Shown one piece after another: positions 53,893-62,611 of a DNA stretch of 64,000 nucleotides. The notes under the pieces are model-generated. The model did no database searches. It saw only the letters and a program-made list of their open reading frames with translations, and was not told where the DNA came from. Position numbers and translations under genes: made by a program. The DNA is taken from contig NZ_WYET01000004.1 in the NCBI RefSeq assembly GCF_013376415.1, forward strand, positions 744,001-808,000. Direction: 5' to 3'. The first letter of the stretch is position 1. Each line of letters opens with the position of its first letter. The stretch is from Flagellimonas chongwuensis. Lineage in GTDB: Bacteria > Bacteroidota > Bacteroidia > Flavobacteriales > Flavobacteriaceae.

Positions 53893-54375
53893 TTACTTGC
53901 CCAATACAGCCATTTGAATGGCGGCAATAGCGGCTTCAGTTCCCTTGTTTCCATGCTTGCCACCGCTTCTTGCTCTGGACTGCTCAATATTATCATCGGT
54001 CAACACACAAAAAATAACGGGCACATCGTAAGCAACGTTCAGGTCTTTTACGCCTTGAGCAGTTGCGCTGCATACAAAATCGAAATGACTGGTCTCTCCC
54101 CGAATAACACTACCAATGGCAATTACGGCGTCGACCTTTTCCGTTTGAATCATTTTTTTGCAACCGAAAGTCAATTCAAAACTTCCTGGCACACTCCAAC
54201 GTAGTACGTTTTCAGGAAGCGCCCCACAATCCACAAGAGCTTCCATTGCTCCTAGATAGAGGGCTTCGGTAATTTCATCGTTCCATTCAGAAACAACAAT
54301 CCCAAACCGAAGGTCCTTCGCGTTTGGGATTTTATTTTTATCGTAAACGGATAAGTTTTTGTTCTCTGTGGCCAT
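53893..54375 (-). CDS. ribH: 6,7-dimethyl-8-ribityllumazine synthase
   Basis: A 160-aa enzyme of riboflavin synthesis that joins the ribityl-uracil intermediate with dihydroxybutanone phosphate. Seen: FGIVVSEWNDEIT, WSVPGSFELTFGCKKM, AVIAIGSVIRGETSHFDFVCSATAQGV (with the conserved His) and FCVLTDDNIEQSRARSGGKHGNKG. Members assemble into 60-mers or pentamers. It lies 3 nt after the TPR gene and is co-transcribed with it. Confidence 0.95.
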   Translation of the reverse strand: MATENKNLSVYDKNKIPNAKDLRFGIVVSEWNDEITEALYLGAMEALVDCGALPENVLRWSVPGSFELTFGCKKMIQTEKVDAVIAIGSVIRGETSHFDFVCSATAQGVKDLNVAYDVPVIFCVLTDDNIEQSRARSGGKHGNKGTEAAIAAIQMAVLGK

Positions 54376-54378
54376 CTT

Positions 54379-55140
54379 TTAATTTTGCGCCAATCCAATT
54401 AAAGCGTCTACACCGTTGGCTTCTTGAGAGTTTGGATATTCTTCCTTGATTCTTTCAAAATATCCCAAAGCTTTGCTTTTTTCACCCAATTCCAATGCTA
54501 CAACACCGGCCTTATGTAAAAAACGAGGAGCTGTAAATTCGTTATCGCTATGAGAAATTGCCTTTTCATAATAATCCAAGGCATCATCATTCTGGTTCAA
54601 TTGAGAAAAAGCATCACCGATTCCTCCTTTTGCCATAGCGCCCATAATATCGTCATCGGAAGAAAAACCTTCCAAATACTCGATGGCCTGATCATATTGC
54701 TTAAGGTTCAAGTACGTCATACCAGCGGAGTATTTTGCCAAATTGGCTGCTTTGGTACCACTATATTCCTCAATAATGTCCAAGAAACCATACTTACCTT
54801 GAGCACCGTTCAAAGCCATAGTGAACAAGGAATCCTTTTCGGTTTCACTTGCCAAGGCTTGGTCAAAGTATTGTTGCGGGTAGAAAAGCTCGTTTGCGGC
54901 TGTTGCTTCTTTTGGATTTTGGATGAATTGATGGTATCCCAAGTAGGCCAAAACACCTACCGCGATAACGCCGATAACGCCCAAAATATAGTTTTGGTTC
55001 TTCTGAACCCATGCTTCGGTCTTGGAGGCACCCTCGTCCAAAGTATTGAAAACTTCAGCCGTTGTGCTGTCGTGTTCCTCTATCTGAGCTTCTTCCTCTT
55101 TATTTTTTGGCTTAAAGCCTCTCTTCTTGTATGTTGCCAT
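54379..55140 (-). CDS. TPR-repeat membrane-anchored protein (YfgM-like)
   Basis: A 253-aa protein: charged cytosolic N-terminus (YKKRGFKPKNKEEEAQIEEH), one membrane helix (~residues 50-72, YILGVIGVIAVGVLAYLGYHQFI), and a periplasmic part of TPR helices (~95-250, e.g. AGMTYLNLKQYDQAIEYLEGF, NDDALDYYEKAISHSD). The build matches YfgM-like proteins, which in E. coli attach chaperones to the Sec translocon. It is the first gene of a TPR-ribH operon with a good promoter at 55161-55189. Confidence 0.85.
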   Translation of the reverse strand: MATYKKRGFKPKNKEEEAQIEEHDSTTAEVFNTLDEGASKTEAWVQKNQNYILGVIGVIAVGVLAYLGYHQFIQNPKEATAANELFYPQQYFDQALASETEKDSLFTMALNGAQGKYGFLDIIEEYSGTKAANLAKYSAGMTYLNLKQYDQAIEYLEGFSSDDDIMGAMAKGGIGDAFSQLNQNDDALDYYEKAISHSDNEFTAPRFLHKAGVVALELGEKSKALGYFERIKEEYPNSQEANGVDALIGLAQN

Positions 55141-55160
55141 CCGTCATTTAATTGGTCGCG

Positions 55161-55189
55161 CAAAAATAAAGTTTTTATCCAAAACCAAA
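55161..55189 (-). promoter_or_regulatory. Promoter of the TPR-ribH operon
   Basis: Minus strand: TTTG (55189-55186), a 17-bp spacer, then TATTTTTG (55168-55161). Both boxes fit the Bacteroidota sigma factor consensus TTTG-N17/19-TAnnTTTG. The ATG at 55140 lies 20 nt downstream of the -7 box. This is the best complete promoter seen in the window. Confidence 0.7.
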
Positions 55190-55204
55190 AGGTAATTTAT
55201 TCGT

Positions 55205-55212
55205 TATTTTTG
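55205..55212 (+). promoter_or_regulatory. recF promoter -7 box
   Basis: TATTTTTG matches TAnnTTTG; the recF ATG lies 55 nt downstream. No clear -33 box at the usual distance. It is divergent from the TPR-ribH promoter only 16 bp away. Confidence 0.5.
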
Positions 55213-55267
55213 GATTCCCTTTTTAAAGGGGCCACCTTTTAATCCCTAATGGTTTCTCTAATTTTTT

Positions 55268-56347
55268 ATGTTTTTAAGACATTTATCTTTAGTCAATTAC
55301 AAAAATTTCGACTCCAAGACACTGGAATTCGACCCTGTTATCAACTGTTTGGTAGGCGACAACGGGGTGGGAAAGACCAATGTTCTGGACGCTATTTACC
55401 ACTTGTGTTTTGGCAAAAGCTACTTTAACCCGGTGTCTACCCAGAACATAAAACACGACACCGATTTTTTTGTAGTGGAAGGGGAGTTTGAGAAAAACGA
55501 AAGAACCGAAAAAATCCTATGTTCCTTTAAAAAAGGCACTAAAAAGGTCATCAAACGCAATGGAAAACCTTATGAAAAGTTTTCCGAGCATATCGGTTTT
55601 TTACCTTTGGTGATGATTTCCCCATCGGACCGGGACTTGATTGTTGAAGGAAGCGACACCCGAAGAAAGTTTATGGACGGTGTAATATCCCAATCGGATA
55701 GAGTGTACTTGCAAAACCTCATCAAATACGGTAAAGTTGTAACGCAGCGAAATTCGCTACTCAAGTATTTTGCCGCCAACCGCACCTTTGACCAAGATAC
55801 TTTGAGCATTTACAACGATCAAATGCATTCCTTGGGAACGGCAATCCATCAAAAAAGGGTAGAGTTCATTGATTCTTTTCTGCCTATTTTCAAGGAGCAG
55901 TACCAACATATTGCCGAAAAAGAAGAACAAATCGACCTCTCTTACGAAAGCCAGTTGAGCGATGATAGCCTTTTACATCTTTTGCAGAACAACATCGATA
56001 AAGACAGGGCCCTACAATATACCTCGGTGGGGGTGCACAAGGACGATTTGAGCTTTACCATTGCCGGGCACCCTATTAAAAAATTCGGAAGCCAAGGTCA
56101 ACAAAAATCATTTTTGATCGCCTTGAAGCTGGCCCAGTTTCATTTCATCAAACAATTAGCGGACACAACACCAATTTTATTATTGGATGATATTTTTGAC
56201 AAGTTGGACGAGAACAGGGTATCGCACATTGTAGGATTGGTAAAGGATGAAAATTTTGGTCAGATTTTTATCAGTGACACGCATGCGGACCGCACCGAAA
56301 ATGTAGTTAAAAACATTCATCAGAGTTATAAAATATTTACCTTGTAG
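55268..56347 (+). CDS. recF: DNA replication/repair protein RecF
   Basis: A 359-aa SMC-like ATPase that loads RecA at gaps with RecO/RecR. Seen: [33 protein letters not shown] (Walker A), [46 protein letters not shown] (signature), and [16 protein letters not shown] (Walker B). Followed after 4 nt by a lipoprotein gene and then a DUF721 gene. Not next to dnaA or dnaN. Confidence 0.95.
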   Translation: MFLRHLSLVNYKNFDSKTLEFDPVINCLVGDNGVGKTNVLDAIYHLCFGKSYFNPVSTQNIKHDTDFFVVEGEFEKNERTEKILCSFKKGTKKVIKRNGKPYEKFSEHIGFLPLVMISPSDRDLIVEGSDTRRKFMDGVISQSDRVYLQNLIKYGKVVTQRNSLLKYFAANRTFDQDTLSIYNDQMHSLGTAIHQKRVEFIDSFLPIFKEQYQHIAEKEEQIDLSYESQLSDDSLLHLLQNNIDKDRALQYTSVGVHKDDLSFTIAGHPIKKFGSQGQQKSFLIALKLAQFHFIKQLADTTPILLLDDIFDKLDENRVSHIVGLVKDENFGQIFISDTHADRTENVVKNIHQSYKIFTL

Positions 56348-56351
56348 CATC

Positions 56352-56774
56352 ATGAAACGCATCCTTTCCCTAGTACTGATTTTATTTTTATGGAGCTGTG
56401 ATGAGTCATCTGTAAACAAGGACGACCTTCATTATTTGAACGGCTATTGGGAGATTTCAGAAGTTGAGTTTCCTGATGGCTCCATCAAGGAATATGGAAT
56501 GAACACCAGCATTGACTTTATTCAACTGAAAGAAGATAAAGGGTATCGAAAAAAGATGAAACCCCAGTTTGATGGTTCGTACGATACCTCCAAAGATGTT
56601 GAAGATTTTGAGATATCCCACATCAACGAAACATTCACATTGCGTTATAAAAACGAGTTCAGCGAATGGGAAGAAAAACTGGTGGAGTTGGATTCGGTTT
56701 CGTTTTCAGTCATCAACCAAGAAGGTGTTACCTACAAATACAAACGGTTTGAACCCATCAAAATCCCGCAATAA
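56352..56774 (+). CDS. Small lipoprotein of unknown function
   Basis: A 140-aa protein with a lipoprotein signal (RILSLVLILFLWSCDES, Cys15). The mature part is a lipocalin-like strand-rich sequence (LNGYWEISEVEFPDGSIKEYG, DFEISHINETFTLRYKNEFSEWEEKLVELD), similar in pattern to small flavobacterial lipoproteins. It lies between recF and a DUF721 gene (1-nt overlap with the latter), an arrangement I associate with flavobacterial chromosomes. Function unknown. Confidence 0.8.
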   Translation: MKRILSLVLILFLWSCDESSVNKDDLHYLNGYWEISEVEFPDGSIKEYGMNTSIDFIQLKEDKGYRKKMKPQFDGSYDTSKDVEDFEISHINETFTLRYKNEFSEWEEKLVELDSVSFSVINQEGVTYKYKRFEPIKIPQ

Positions 56775-57070
56775 TGGCCAAACGACATAGCTCCCATATT
56801 CCATTGAGTGAAGCGCTTAGTGAGTTCATCCAAGAAAACAAGCTACAAAAAGGCATGGACAAAGTGGATGCTAGAGAGGCTTGGGTCAAATTAATGGGCA
56901 ATGGGGTAAATAACTACACATCTGCCGTTGAACTTAAAAACGAGACGCTCTACGTATCGCTCTCCTCTTCGGTATTGCGGGAGGAATTGAGTTTGGGCAA
57001 GTCCAAGATCGTTAAAATGATCAATGAGGAATTGGGCAAGGAACTGGTGAAGAAATTAGTGTTGCGGTAA
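56774..57070 (+). CDS. DUF721 (DciA-like) protein
   Basis: A 98-aa protein of the DUF721 family: PLSEALSEFIQENKLQKGMDKVDAREAWVKLMG, then YTSAVELKNETLYVSLSSSVLREELSLGKSKIVKMINEELG. The family includes DciA, the ancestral replicative-helicase operator, which fits its linkage to recF; this short single-domain form lacks a disordered tail. Its ATG overlaps the previous stop (TAATG). A bidirectional terminator follows. Confidence 0.85.
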   Translation: MAKRHSSHIPLSEALSEFIQENKLQKGMDKVDAREAWVKLMGNGVNNYTSAVELKNETLYVSLSSSVLREELSLGKSKIVKMINEELGKELVKKLVLR

Positions 57071-57083
57071 TCAACGATAAAAT

Positions 57084-57117
57084 AAAAAAAAGCCACCTTT
57101 TTGGGTGGCTTTTTTTA
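57084..57117. terminator. Bidirectional terminator between DUF721 gene and ndk
   Basis: The stem AGCCACC (57091-57097) with GGTGGCT (57104-57110), a 6-nt loop, a run of A before and a run of T after. It serves both convergent genes. Confidence 0.85.
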
Positions 57118-57138
57118 TATAAATGTCTTGTATTTAGA

Positions 57139-57558
57139 CTAGTAGATTTCCCTTCCTGAAAAGTGGAAAGCACCTTCGATAGCAGCGTTTTCATCACTAT
57201 CGGAACCGTGAACCGCATTTTCACCGATACTGGCAGCATACAGCTTTCTAATGGTTCCTTCGGCAGCTTCTTCTGGGTTTGTAGCCCCGATCAAAGCACG
57301 GAAATCATCCACTGCATTGTCCTTTTCCAAAATGGCGGCAACAATTGGTCCTCTTGTCATAAACTCCACCAATTCGCCAAAAAACGGACGCTCTTTGTGG
57401 ATGGCATAGAATATTTCGGCATCCCTAGTGCTCAATTGTGTGTACTTCATGGCCACAATTCTAAATCCAGCAGCCGTAATTTTATCCAAAATTGCCCCGA
57501 TATACCCATTTTCAACGGCATCAGGCTTAATCATGGTAAATGTTCTATTTCCAGTCAT
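57139..57558 (-). CDS. ndk: Nucleoside-diphosphate kinase
   Basis: A 139-aa enzyme that equilibrates nucleoside di- and triphosphates. Seen: [48 protein letters not shown], and [16 protein letters not shown] with the phosphorylated histidine. It is a single-gene unit ending at the bidirectional terminator. Confidence 0.97.
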   Translation of the reverse strand: MTGNRTFTMIKPDAVENGYIGAILDKITAAGFRIVAMKYTQLSTRDAEIFYAIHKERPFFGELVEFMTRGPIVAAILEKDNAVDDFRALIGATNPEEAAEGTIRKLYAASIGENAVHGSDSDENAAIEGAFHFSGREIY

Positions 57559-57606
57559 TTTTTAAATTTTGCGCAAACTTAAGCTTTTTCAAGCAAGGTA
57601 CAAGGC

Positions 57607-58641
57607 TCAATAGCTTTGTTTTAACTCTTGGAGAACAGTACCATTATCCCCCATAATCTTAAATTCGGCCCTTTTCTCTTTAAAATTAAGGTTGATGATT
57701 CCATAACTTTTATCGGAAACCACCTCACCCACACGATATGTGTTGGGCTCTCCGCTAAAGCTGGAATACGAATGAGTAAGCCCACTACTGGTAAAATCCA
57801 CCAATGGATAGGACAGGCCATCAATATCGGCTCTGGAGAACTCGGAAATATGACGGTCCCCCGACAAAATAATCACTCCATTTGCTCCTGATTGTGTTAT
57901 AATGTTCTCCAATTTCTCTACCTCCAATGGAAAATTGCCCCAAGTTTCAAAACCGTGTTCGCCCGAAAGCACTTGAATGCTGGACATAATCAAATTGAAA
58001 TCGGCATCCGAACCGTTAAGCTCATTTTCTAACCATTTCCATTGGATGTCACCCAACACGGTTGCCGTTGAATCCATTGTCGGTTTGTAGCGTTTGCTGG
58101 AATCCGTATCATCAATAAGTTCACTTCTAAAATAACGGGTATCCAACACGATTACCTTTACCTTGCCGGCCGGCACTTCGTAATCATGCGAAGCATACAC
58201 GCCTTCTTGGGTTCTCCTCTCACTATCTTGCGGCACATCCATAAAATCCAAGAACACTTGCTGACTTTCTGCCTTTATCGCAAAATCGGACCCTCCGTCG
58301 TTCACACCAAAATCATGATCGTCCCAAGTACCAATAATCGGAACTTCGTTCCTCAACTTCGCGTATCCCGCCACGGTATCCTGCATGGCATAGATAGCGC
58401 GTAATCGTTCAACATCGTCCGTATCCGCATAAACTATATCCCCTCCCCAAATCCAAACATCTGGATCTTCGGCCAAAATGTCGTCCCAAAAAGGATTCGG
58501 TTCTTGCGACATATTGCAGGAGCCGAAGGCTACAACAAAATCAGAGGTTGACTGCTCTTCGATCTCAGTGGTTTGCTCCGCCTTCTTTTTGCAGGCAGTG
58601 AACAAAACCAATGCCGCTAAAATTATGTAGGATTGCTTCAT
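57607..58641 (-). CDS. PhoD-like alkaline phosphatase/phosphodiesterase lipoprotein
   Basis: A 344-aa exported protein with a lipoprotein signal (LAALVLFTACKKK, Cys16). The metallophosphatase motifs of the PhoD family are visible: AFGSCN, WIWGGDIVYADTDD, IGTWDDHDFGVNDGG, VIVLDTRYFRSE and VIILSGDRHISEFSRAD. PhoD enzymes release phosphate from phosphodiesters outside the cytoplasm using Ca/Fe. It is divergent from nrnA; a TATTTTTG box (minus strand, 58667-58660) may be its promoter. Its 49-bp gap to ndk holds no clear hairpin. Confidence 0.88.
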   Translation of the reverse strand: MKQSYIILAALVLFTACKKKAEQTTEIEEQSTSDFVVAFGSCNMSQEPNPFWDDILAEDPDVWIWGGDIVYADTDDVERLRAIYAMQDTVAGYAKLRNEVPIIGTWDDHDFGVNDGGSDFAIKAESQQVFLDFMDVPQDSERRTQEGVYASHDYEVPAGKVKVIVLDTRYFRSELIDDTDSSKRYKPTMDSTATVLGDIQWKWLENELNGSDADFNLIMSSIQVLSGEHGFETWGNFPLEVEKLENIITQSGANGVIILSGDRHISEFSRADIDGLSYPLVDFTSSGLTHSYSSFSGEPNTYRVGEVVSDKSYGIINLNFKEKRAEFKIMGDNGTVLQELKQSY

Positions 58642-58702
58642 GATATGATTTTACGGAACCAAAAATACGGATAAACCAAGTTACCTCTATATTATATTAT
58701 TG

Positions 58703-58710
58703 TATATTTG
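58703..58710 (+). promoter_or_regulatory. nrnA -7 box, very close to the start codon
   Basis: TATATTTG matches TAnnTTTG exactly, only 5 nt before the ATG at 58716. If used, the transcript would start at or within a few bases of the ATG, i.e. leaderless or nearly so. Confidence 0.45.
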
Positions 58711-58715
58711 GCCGC

Positions 58716-59732
58716 ATGAATTCAGCGGATATCACGACAGTAAAGTCGATTCTTTCCCAACCTCAAAAGATAGCGATCATACCCCACAGAAATCCTGATG
58801 GGGATGCCATGGGCTCCTGCTTAGCGTTATATGGATTTTTAAAGAAAAAAGGGCATACCGTACATGTGGTCGCTCCAAATGACTATCCAAAATTCCTTAA
58901 ATGGATGCCAGAGAATGATACCGTCATCAATTTTGAGAGGGAAAACCCAAAGGCAAAAGAAGTCATCAATGAGGCTTCTATCATTTTTACCTTGGATTTT
59001 AACGACCTTTCCCGTGTTGGGCAAATGGAACAGGTCTTGAAAGAGGCGAGCGCCGATTTTATAATGATAGACCACCACCAACAACCGAGCGATTATGCAA
59101 TGGTGACCTATTCCGATGTAACGATGAGCTCTACCTGCGAGATGGTGTACAACTTTATTGAATTTTTAGGTGAAACCGACCAAATTGATGCCGATATGGC
59201 CACAAATCTCTACACGGGCATTATGACGGACACAGGCTCATTTAAGTACCGTTCCACATCCAGCAAAACGCACCGCGTCGTTGCGGAACTTATTGACAAG
59301 GGCGCGGACAACATGGCCATTCACCAAGAGGTTTTTGACACGAACTCTCCTTCTCGCCTACATTTGCTGGGTGTTGCGCTGAGCAATATGGTGATTCTGC
59401 CCGAATACAGAACCGCTTACATTACCCTAACCCAAGACGAGTTGGACCAGTACGACTTTAAAAAAGGTGATACAGAAGGTTTTGTAAATTACGGCCTAAC
59501 TTTGGAAGGGATTATTTTCGCTCTTATTTTTATAGAAAATCGGGAAGAAGGCATTATTAAAATTTCCTTACGTTCCATTGGCGATTTTTCCGTGAACGAA
59601 TTTGCGAGAGCTCATTTTAATGGCGGTGGACACACCAATGCGGCCGGGGGAAGAAGCGAAACTAGTATGGAGGAGACCATATCCAGATTCAACGATATTT
59701 TAAAAACGTATAAATACAAATTGAATCCATGA
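58716..59732 (+). CDS. nrnA: DHH-family nanoRNase/pAp phosphatase
   Basis: A 338-aa two-domain phosphoesterase that degrades short oligoribonucleotides and 3',5'-pAp. DHH motifs: IIPHRNPDGDAMGSCLALY, FTLDFNDLSRVG, FIMIDHHQQPSDYA and TGIMTDTGSFKYRST; DHHA1 domain with RAHFNGGGHTNAAGG. The alternative would be a c-di-AMP phosphodiesterase of the same superfamily, but the protein lacks membrane or PAS parts. Its end overlaps gldI by 4 nt (ATGA). Confidence 0.9.
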   Translation: MNSADITTVKSILSQPQKIAIIPHRNPDGDAMGSCLALYGFLKKKGHTVHVVAPNDYPKFLKWMPENDTVINFERENPKAKEVINEASIIFTLDFNDLSRVGQMEQVLKEASADFIMIDHHQQPSDYAMVTYSDVTMSSTCEMVYNFIEFLGETDQIDADMATNLYTGIMTDTGSFKYRSTSSKTHRVVAELIDKGADNMAIHQEVFDTNSPSRLHLLGVALSNMVILPEYRTAYITLTQDELDQYDFKKGDTEGFVNYGLTLEGIIFALIFIENREEGIIKISLRSIGDFSVNEFARAHFNGGGHTNAAGGRSETSMEETISRFNDILKTYKYKLNP

Positions 59733-60277
59733 GATTTTTTCTAGCTGTTCTGTTGGTCGCATCCATTGTAAGTTGTGGAGGGCCAGAGCCGAGAAGACCG
59801 ATGGAGGTCAAATCCGGTAGTTTCTTCAAGGAATCCATTGAACGTACCAAAAAGTTGCTGGCAGAGGAGGAAAAGGCCATCCAAGAAATCATTTCCAAAG
59901 ATACAGCCCACAAGTATCTCTCGAACCCAAACGGGTTTTGGTATTATTACCAGACCAAGAACGATACTGCCACCTATCAATTAAAGTCGGGTGACCAGAT
60001 CTTGTTTTCCTATAATTTGATGGGATTGGAAGGCGACACTATTTATACTGCAGAGGAAATTGGGCCGCAATCGCATGTCATTGACAAGCAACAATTGTTC
60101 CCTGGGCTTCAAAATGCCGTGAAGCTGTTAAGAATAAACGAGAAGGCTACATTTTTGTTCCCTTCTCCCCTAGCTTTCGGCTATCAAGGTGACAATAAGT
60201 CCATTGGACCAAAAACACCTCTCAAATCATCAGTGGAATTACATACAATCATTATAGACAACGACAGTTTAAATTAA
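59729..60277 (+). CDS. gldI: GldI-like FKBP peptidyl-prolyl isomerase lipoprotein
   Basis: A 182-aa lipoprotein (LLVASIVSCGGPE, Cys15) with a helical stretch (~residues 30-60) and an FKBP domain (~80-180: GDQILFSYNLMGLEGDTIY, FPGLQNAVKLLRINEKATFLFPSPLAFGYQG). GldI is needed for gliding/type IX secretion in Flavobacterium, probably by folding periplasmic components. It is co-transcribed with nrnA (4-nt overlap) and followed 11 nt later by a second isomerase gene. The FKBP call is firm; gldI orthology is likely given family and position. Confidence 0.85.
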   Translation: MRFFLAVLLVASIVSCGGPEPRRPMEVKSGSFFKESIERTKKLLAEEEKAIQEIISKDTAHKYLSNPNGFWYYYQTKNDTATYQLKSGDQILFSYNLMGLEGDTIYTAEEIGPQSHVIDKQQLFPGLQNAVKLLRINEKATFLFPSPLAFGYQGDNKSIGPKTPLKSSVELHTIIIDNDSLN

Positions 60278-60288
60278 ATTCATAAACA

Positions 60289-61392
60289 ATGAAGAAATTA
60301 TTTTACATCATACCTTTGTTTCTCCTAGTAATCATGGGATGTAAATCGAGTAAATATGCCGATTTGGGCGATGGTATCTTTGCCGACATCCAAACTACTA
60401 AAGGAGACATCATTATCCAATTGGAATACAAAAAAACGCCTGTTACCGTGGCCAACTTTGTATCCTTGGCAGAAGGAAAAAATCCATTTGTAAATGATGA
60501 GTACAAGGATAAAAAATTCTATGACGGGATTGTTTTCCACCGAGTGATCAAAGATTTTATGATTCAAGGAGGAGACCCAACAGGTAGCGGAAGCGGAAAC
60601 ATCGGCTACACCTTTAAAGATGAATTCAATGATTCATTGCGACACTCAAAAAAAGGTATTCTTTCCATGGCCAACAGAGGACCAAAAACCAATAGCAGTC
60701 AATTTTTTATCACGCACAAGGCTACACCTTGGTTAGATGACAAGCACACCGTTTTTGGTGAAGTGGTTATGGGAATGGACGTTGTGGACACCATTGCCAG
60801 TGTTGAAACCGGTGCTCAGGACAGACCAAAAACAGATGTTGTGATGAATCACGTAGAAATTGTACGTAACGGCAAGGATGCCAAACAGTTTGACGCTGTT
60901 AAAATAATGAGCAACTACTTTGAAGAAGCAAAACTAGCCGAAGCAGCATTCAAAAAAATGAAGGAAGATTTGGCCGCCCAATTTGCAGAACAAATCGACC
61001 AAGCCGAAGAAACTCCTAGTGGACTTCGCATTTTAACCTTGAACGAGGGTGATGGTGAACAGCCAAAAGTAGGCCAAAAAGTACTTGTAAACTATGCAGG
61101 TTGGTTGTTTAACGGAGATTTGTTCGACAGCAATATTCAAGAAATTGCCGAACAATTCAACCAATTGAACCCAGGCAGAAGAGATCAGGGCGGATATCGT
61201 CCATTTCCTATGGACTACAGCCCAGATGCCCAATTGGCTGCAGGCTTCCGCGAAGGATTGTTGACCATGAAAGTTGGGGACAAAGTTCGTTTGTTCATCC
61301 CTCCGCATCTAGGGTATGGCGACAACGACTACGGTCCTATTCCTGGTGGTTCGACCTTAGTTTTTGATATAGAAATAGTTGGAATCCAATAA
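60289..61392 (+). CDS. Cyclophilin-FKBP fusion peptidyl-prolyl isomerase, lipoprotein
   Basis: A 367-aa lipoprotein (LFLLVIMGCKSSK, Cys19) with two isomerase types in one chain: a cyclophilin domain (~residues 30-195: TPVTVANFVSLAEG, YDGIVFHRVIKDFMIQGGDP, GILSMANRGPKTNSSQFFIT, LDDKHTVFGEVV), a charged helical linker (~200-240), and an FKBP domain (~245-367: GQKVLVNYAGWLFNGDLFDS, GFREGLLTMKVGDKVRLFIPPHLGYGD, GSTLVFDIEIVGI). It should act on periplasmic or surface proteins, with gldI next door. A terminator follows. Confidence 0.92.
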   Translation: MKKLFYIIPLFLLVIMGCKSSKYADLGDGIFADIQTTKGDIIIQLEYKKTPVTVANFVSLAEGKNPFVNDEYKDKKFYDGIVFHRVIKDFMIQGGDPTGSGSGNIGYTFKDEFNDSLRHSKKGILSMANRGPKTNSSQFFITHKATPWLDDKHTVFGEVVMGMDVVDTIASVETGAQDRPKTDVVMNHVEIVRNGKDAKQFDAVKIMSNYFEEAKLAEAAFKKMKEDLAAQFAEQIDQAEETPSGLRILTLNEGDGEQPKVGQKVLVNYAGWLFNGDLFDSNIQEIAEQFNQLNPGRRDQGGYRPFPMDYSPDAQLAAGFREGLLTMKVGDKVRLFIPPHLGYGDNDYGPIPGGSTLVFDIEIVGIQ

Positions 61393-61414
61393 TAAAATTC
61401 CAAAAGCATAACTT

Positions 61415-61447
61415 AAAAAAAGCCGTACTTTTCCGTGCGGCTTTTTT
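61415..61447 (+). terminator. Rho-independent terminator after the isomerase fusion gene
   Basis: The stem GCCGTAC/GTGCGGC (61422-61428 with 61435-61441, one mismatch) is preceded by seven A and followed by seven T. It ends the nrnA-gldI-isomerase transcript. Confidence 0.8.
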
Positions 61448-61478
61448 ATTTGCCGTAAAAACAAATTGCTCAATTTTG

Positions 61479-62552
61479 ATGAGACAAAAAACCAAGACAA
61501 TTATTGCCATAGCCCTTCCGATTCAAATACTATTGGTCAAATGGATAGGTAGTTATCCCAACCTTGTTGAAACGTATTACAGTAATGGCATATATCTTTA
61601 CATCTCATGTTTTCTAAGAATCCTGTTGGGCTGGGTTCCTTTTTCGTTTGGGGACATACTCTATACCCTAATTGTACTGTTGGCCATCCGGTATATCTAT
61701 AAAAACTGGAGAAGCATTAAGCAAAGACCTCTTTTTTTCCTAAAGGATATTACAGTGTCACTTTCCGTAGTATTCTTTCTTTTTCATCTGCTTTGGGGCA
61801 TGAACTACCACCGCCAACCCATTACTTGGAAACTCAAACTTGAACATGAATATACTGTTGATGAACTGGTTGAGCTGACACGGTTCATCGTAAAACAAAC
61901 GAATCAATATCAAATGGAACTTACCGGAGATACTATCTCTCCTGTCCATATCCCCTACTCCAAAAAGGAAATCTTTGCCAAAACCGAAGAAGCCTATGCC
62001 AACTTTGCAGAGCAATATCCCCATTTTGGATATCAACATCTCAGTCTAAAATCATCCATTTATAGCATACCCTTAACTTTTATGGGATATGGCGGCTACC
62101 TGAACCCTTTTACTAACGAAGCTCAGGTGAATGGCGTTACCCCAAAATTTAGACTGCCCACCGTAAGCTGTCACGAAGTAGGCCATCAATTAGGATATTC
62201 TGCCGAGGGCGCCACCAATTTTATCGGCTATTTGGTCACCTCTCAAAGCAATGATACTTATTTTAAATATTCCGCCTACAACCATGCCTTAGGATATTGC
62301 CTCACCGATCTTTTTCATAAGGATGAAGAAAAGTATAATGAGATTGTGGGCACCATCAACATGGGGGTAAAGGAAAATTTCAATGAATTACGAGATTTTT
62401 GGGAAAAATATGAGAATCCGATGGAGCCCGTATTCAAATCCGTATTCAACACTTTTCTAAAGGCGAACAACCAAAAAGAAGGCATCAAAAGTTATAATGC
62501 CGTTGTAGGTCTCATCATCAACTACAGAAAACAGCAGATGGCCATCCAATAA
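61479..62552 (+). CDS. DUF3810 membrane metallopeptidase
   Basis: A 357-aa protein with three N-terminal membrane helices (~residues 8-23, 42-70, 92-110) and a large outer domain. It carries the zinc motif SCHEVGHQLGYSAEGATNFIGYL (HExxH with a downstream Glu), as in DUF3810. Other family stretches: MNYHRQPITWKL, YSIPLTFMGYGGYLNPFTNEAQVN. The family is predicted to be a zinc-dependent peptidase; substrate unknown. A TTG immediately before (61476) is not needed; the ATG at 61479 is used. Confidence 0.85.
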   Translation: MRQKTKTIIAIALPIQILLVKWIGSYPNLVETYYSNGIYLYISCFLRILLGWVPFSFGDILYTLIVLLAIRYIYKNWRSIKQRPLFFLKDITVSLSVVFFLFHLLWGMNYHRQPITWKLKLEHEYTVDELVELTRFIVKQTNQYQMELTGDTISPVHIPYSKKEIFAKTEEAYANFAEQYPHFGYQHLSLKSSIYSIPLTFMGYGGYLNPFTNEAQVNGVTPKFRLPTVSCHEVGHQLGYSAEGATNFIGYLVTSQSNDTYFKYSAYNHALGYCLTDLFHKDEEKYNEIVGTINMGVKENFNELRDFWEKYENPMEPVFKSVFNTFLKANNQKEGIKSYNAVVGLIINYRKQQMAIQ

Positions 62553-62611
62553 GACTTGTAGAGTCCTTTGAGTTACGTTATATTTAAACCGACTAATTCA
62601 ATTCAAACCTT

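Noticed and set aside
43203-56347. Replication origin inferred from parAB and recF being close
   Set aside because: No dnaA, dnaN, DnaA-box cluster or good parS site is visible, and recF is often far from the origin in this phylum.
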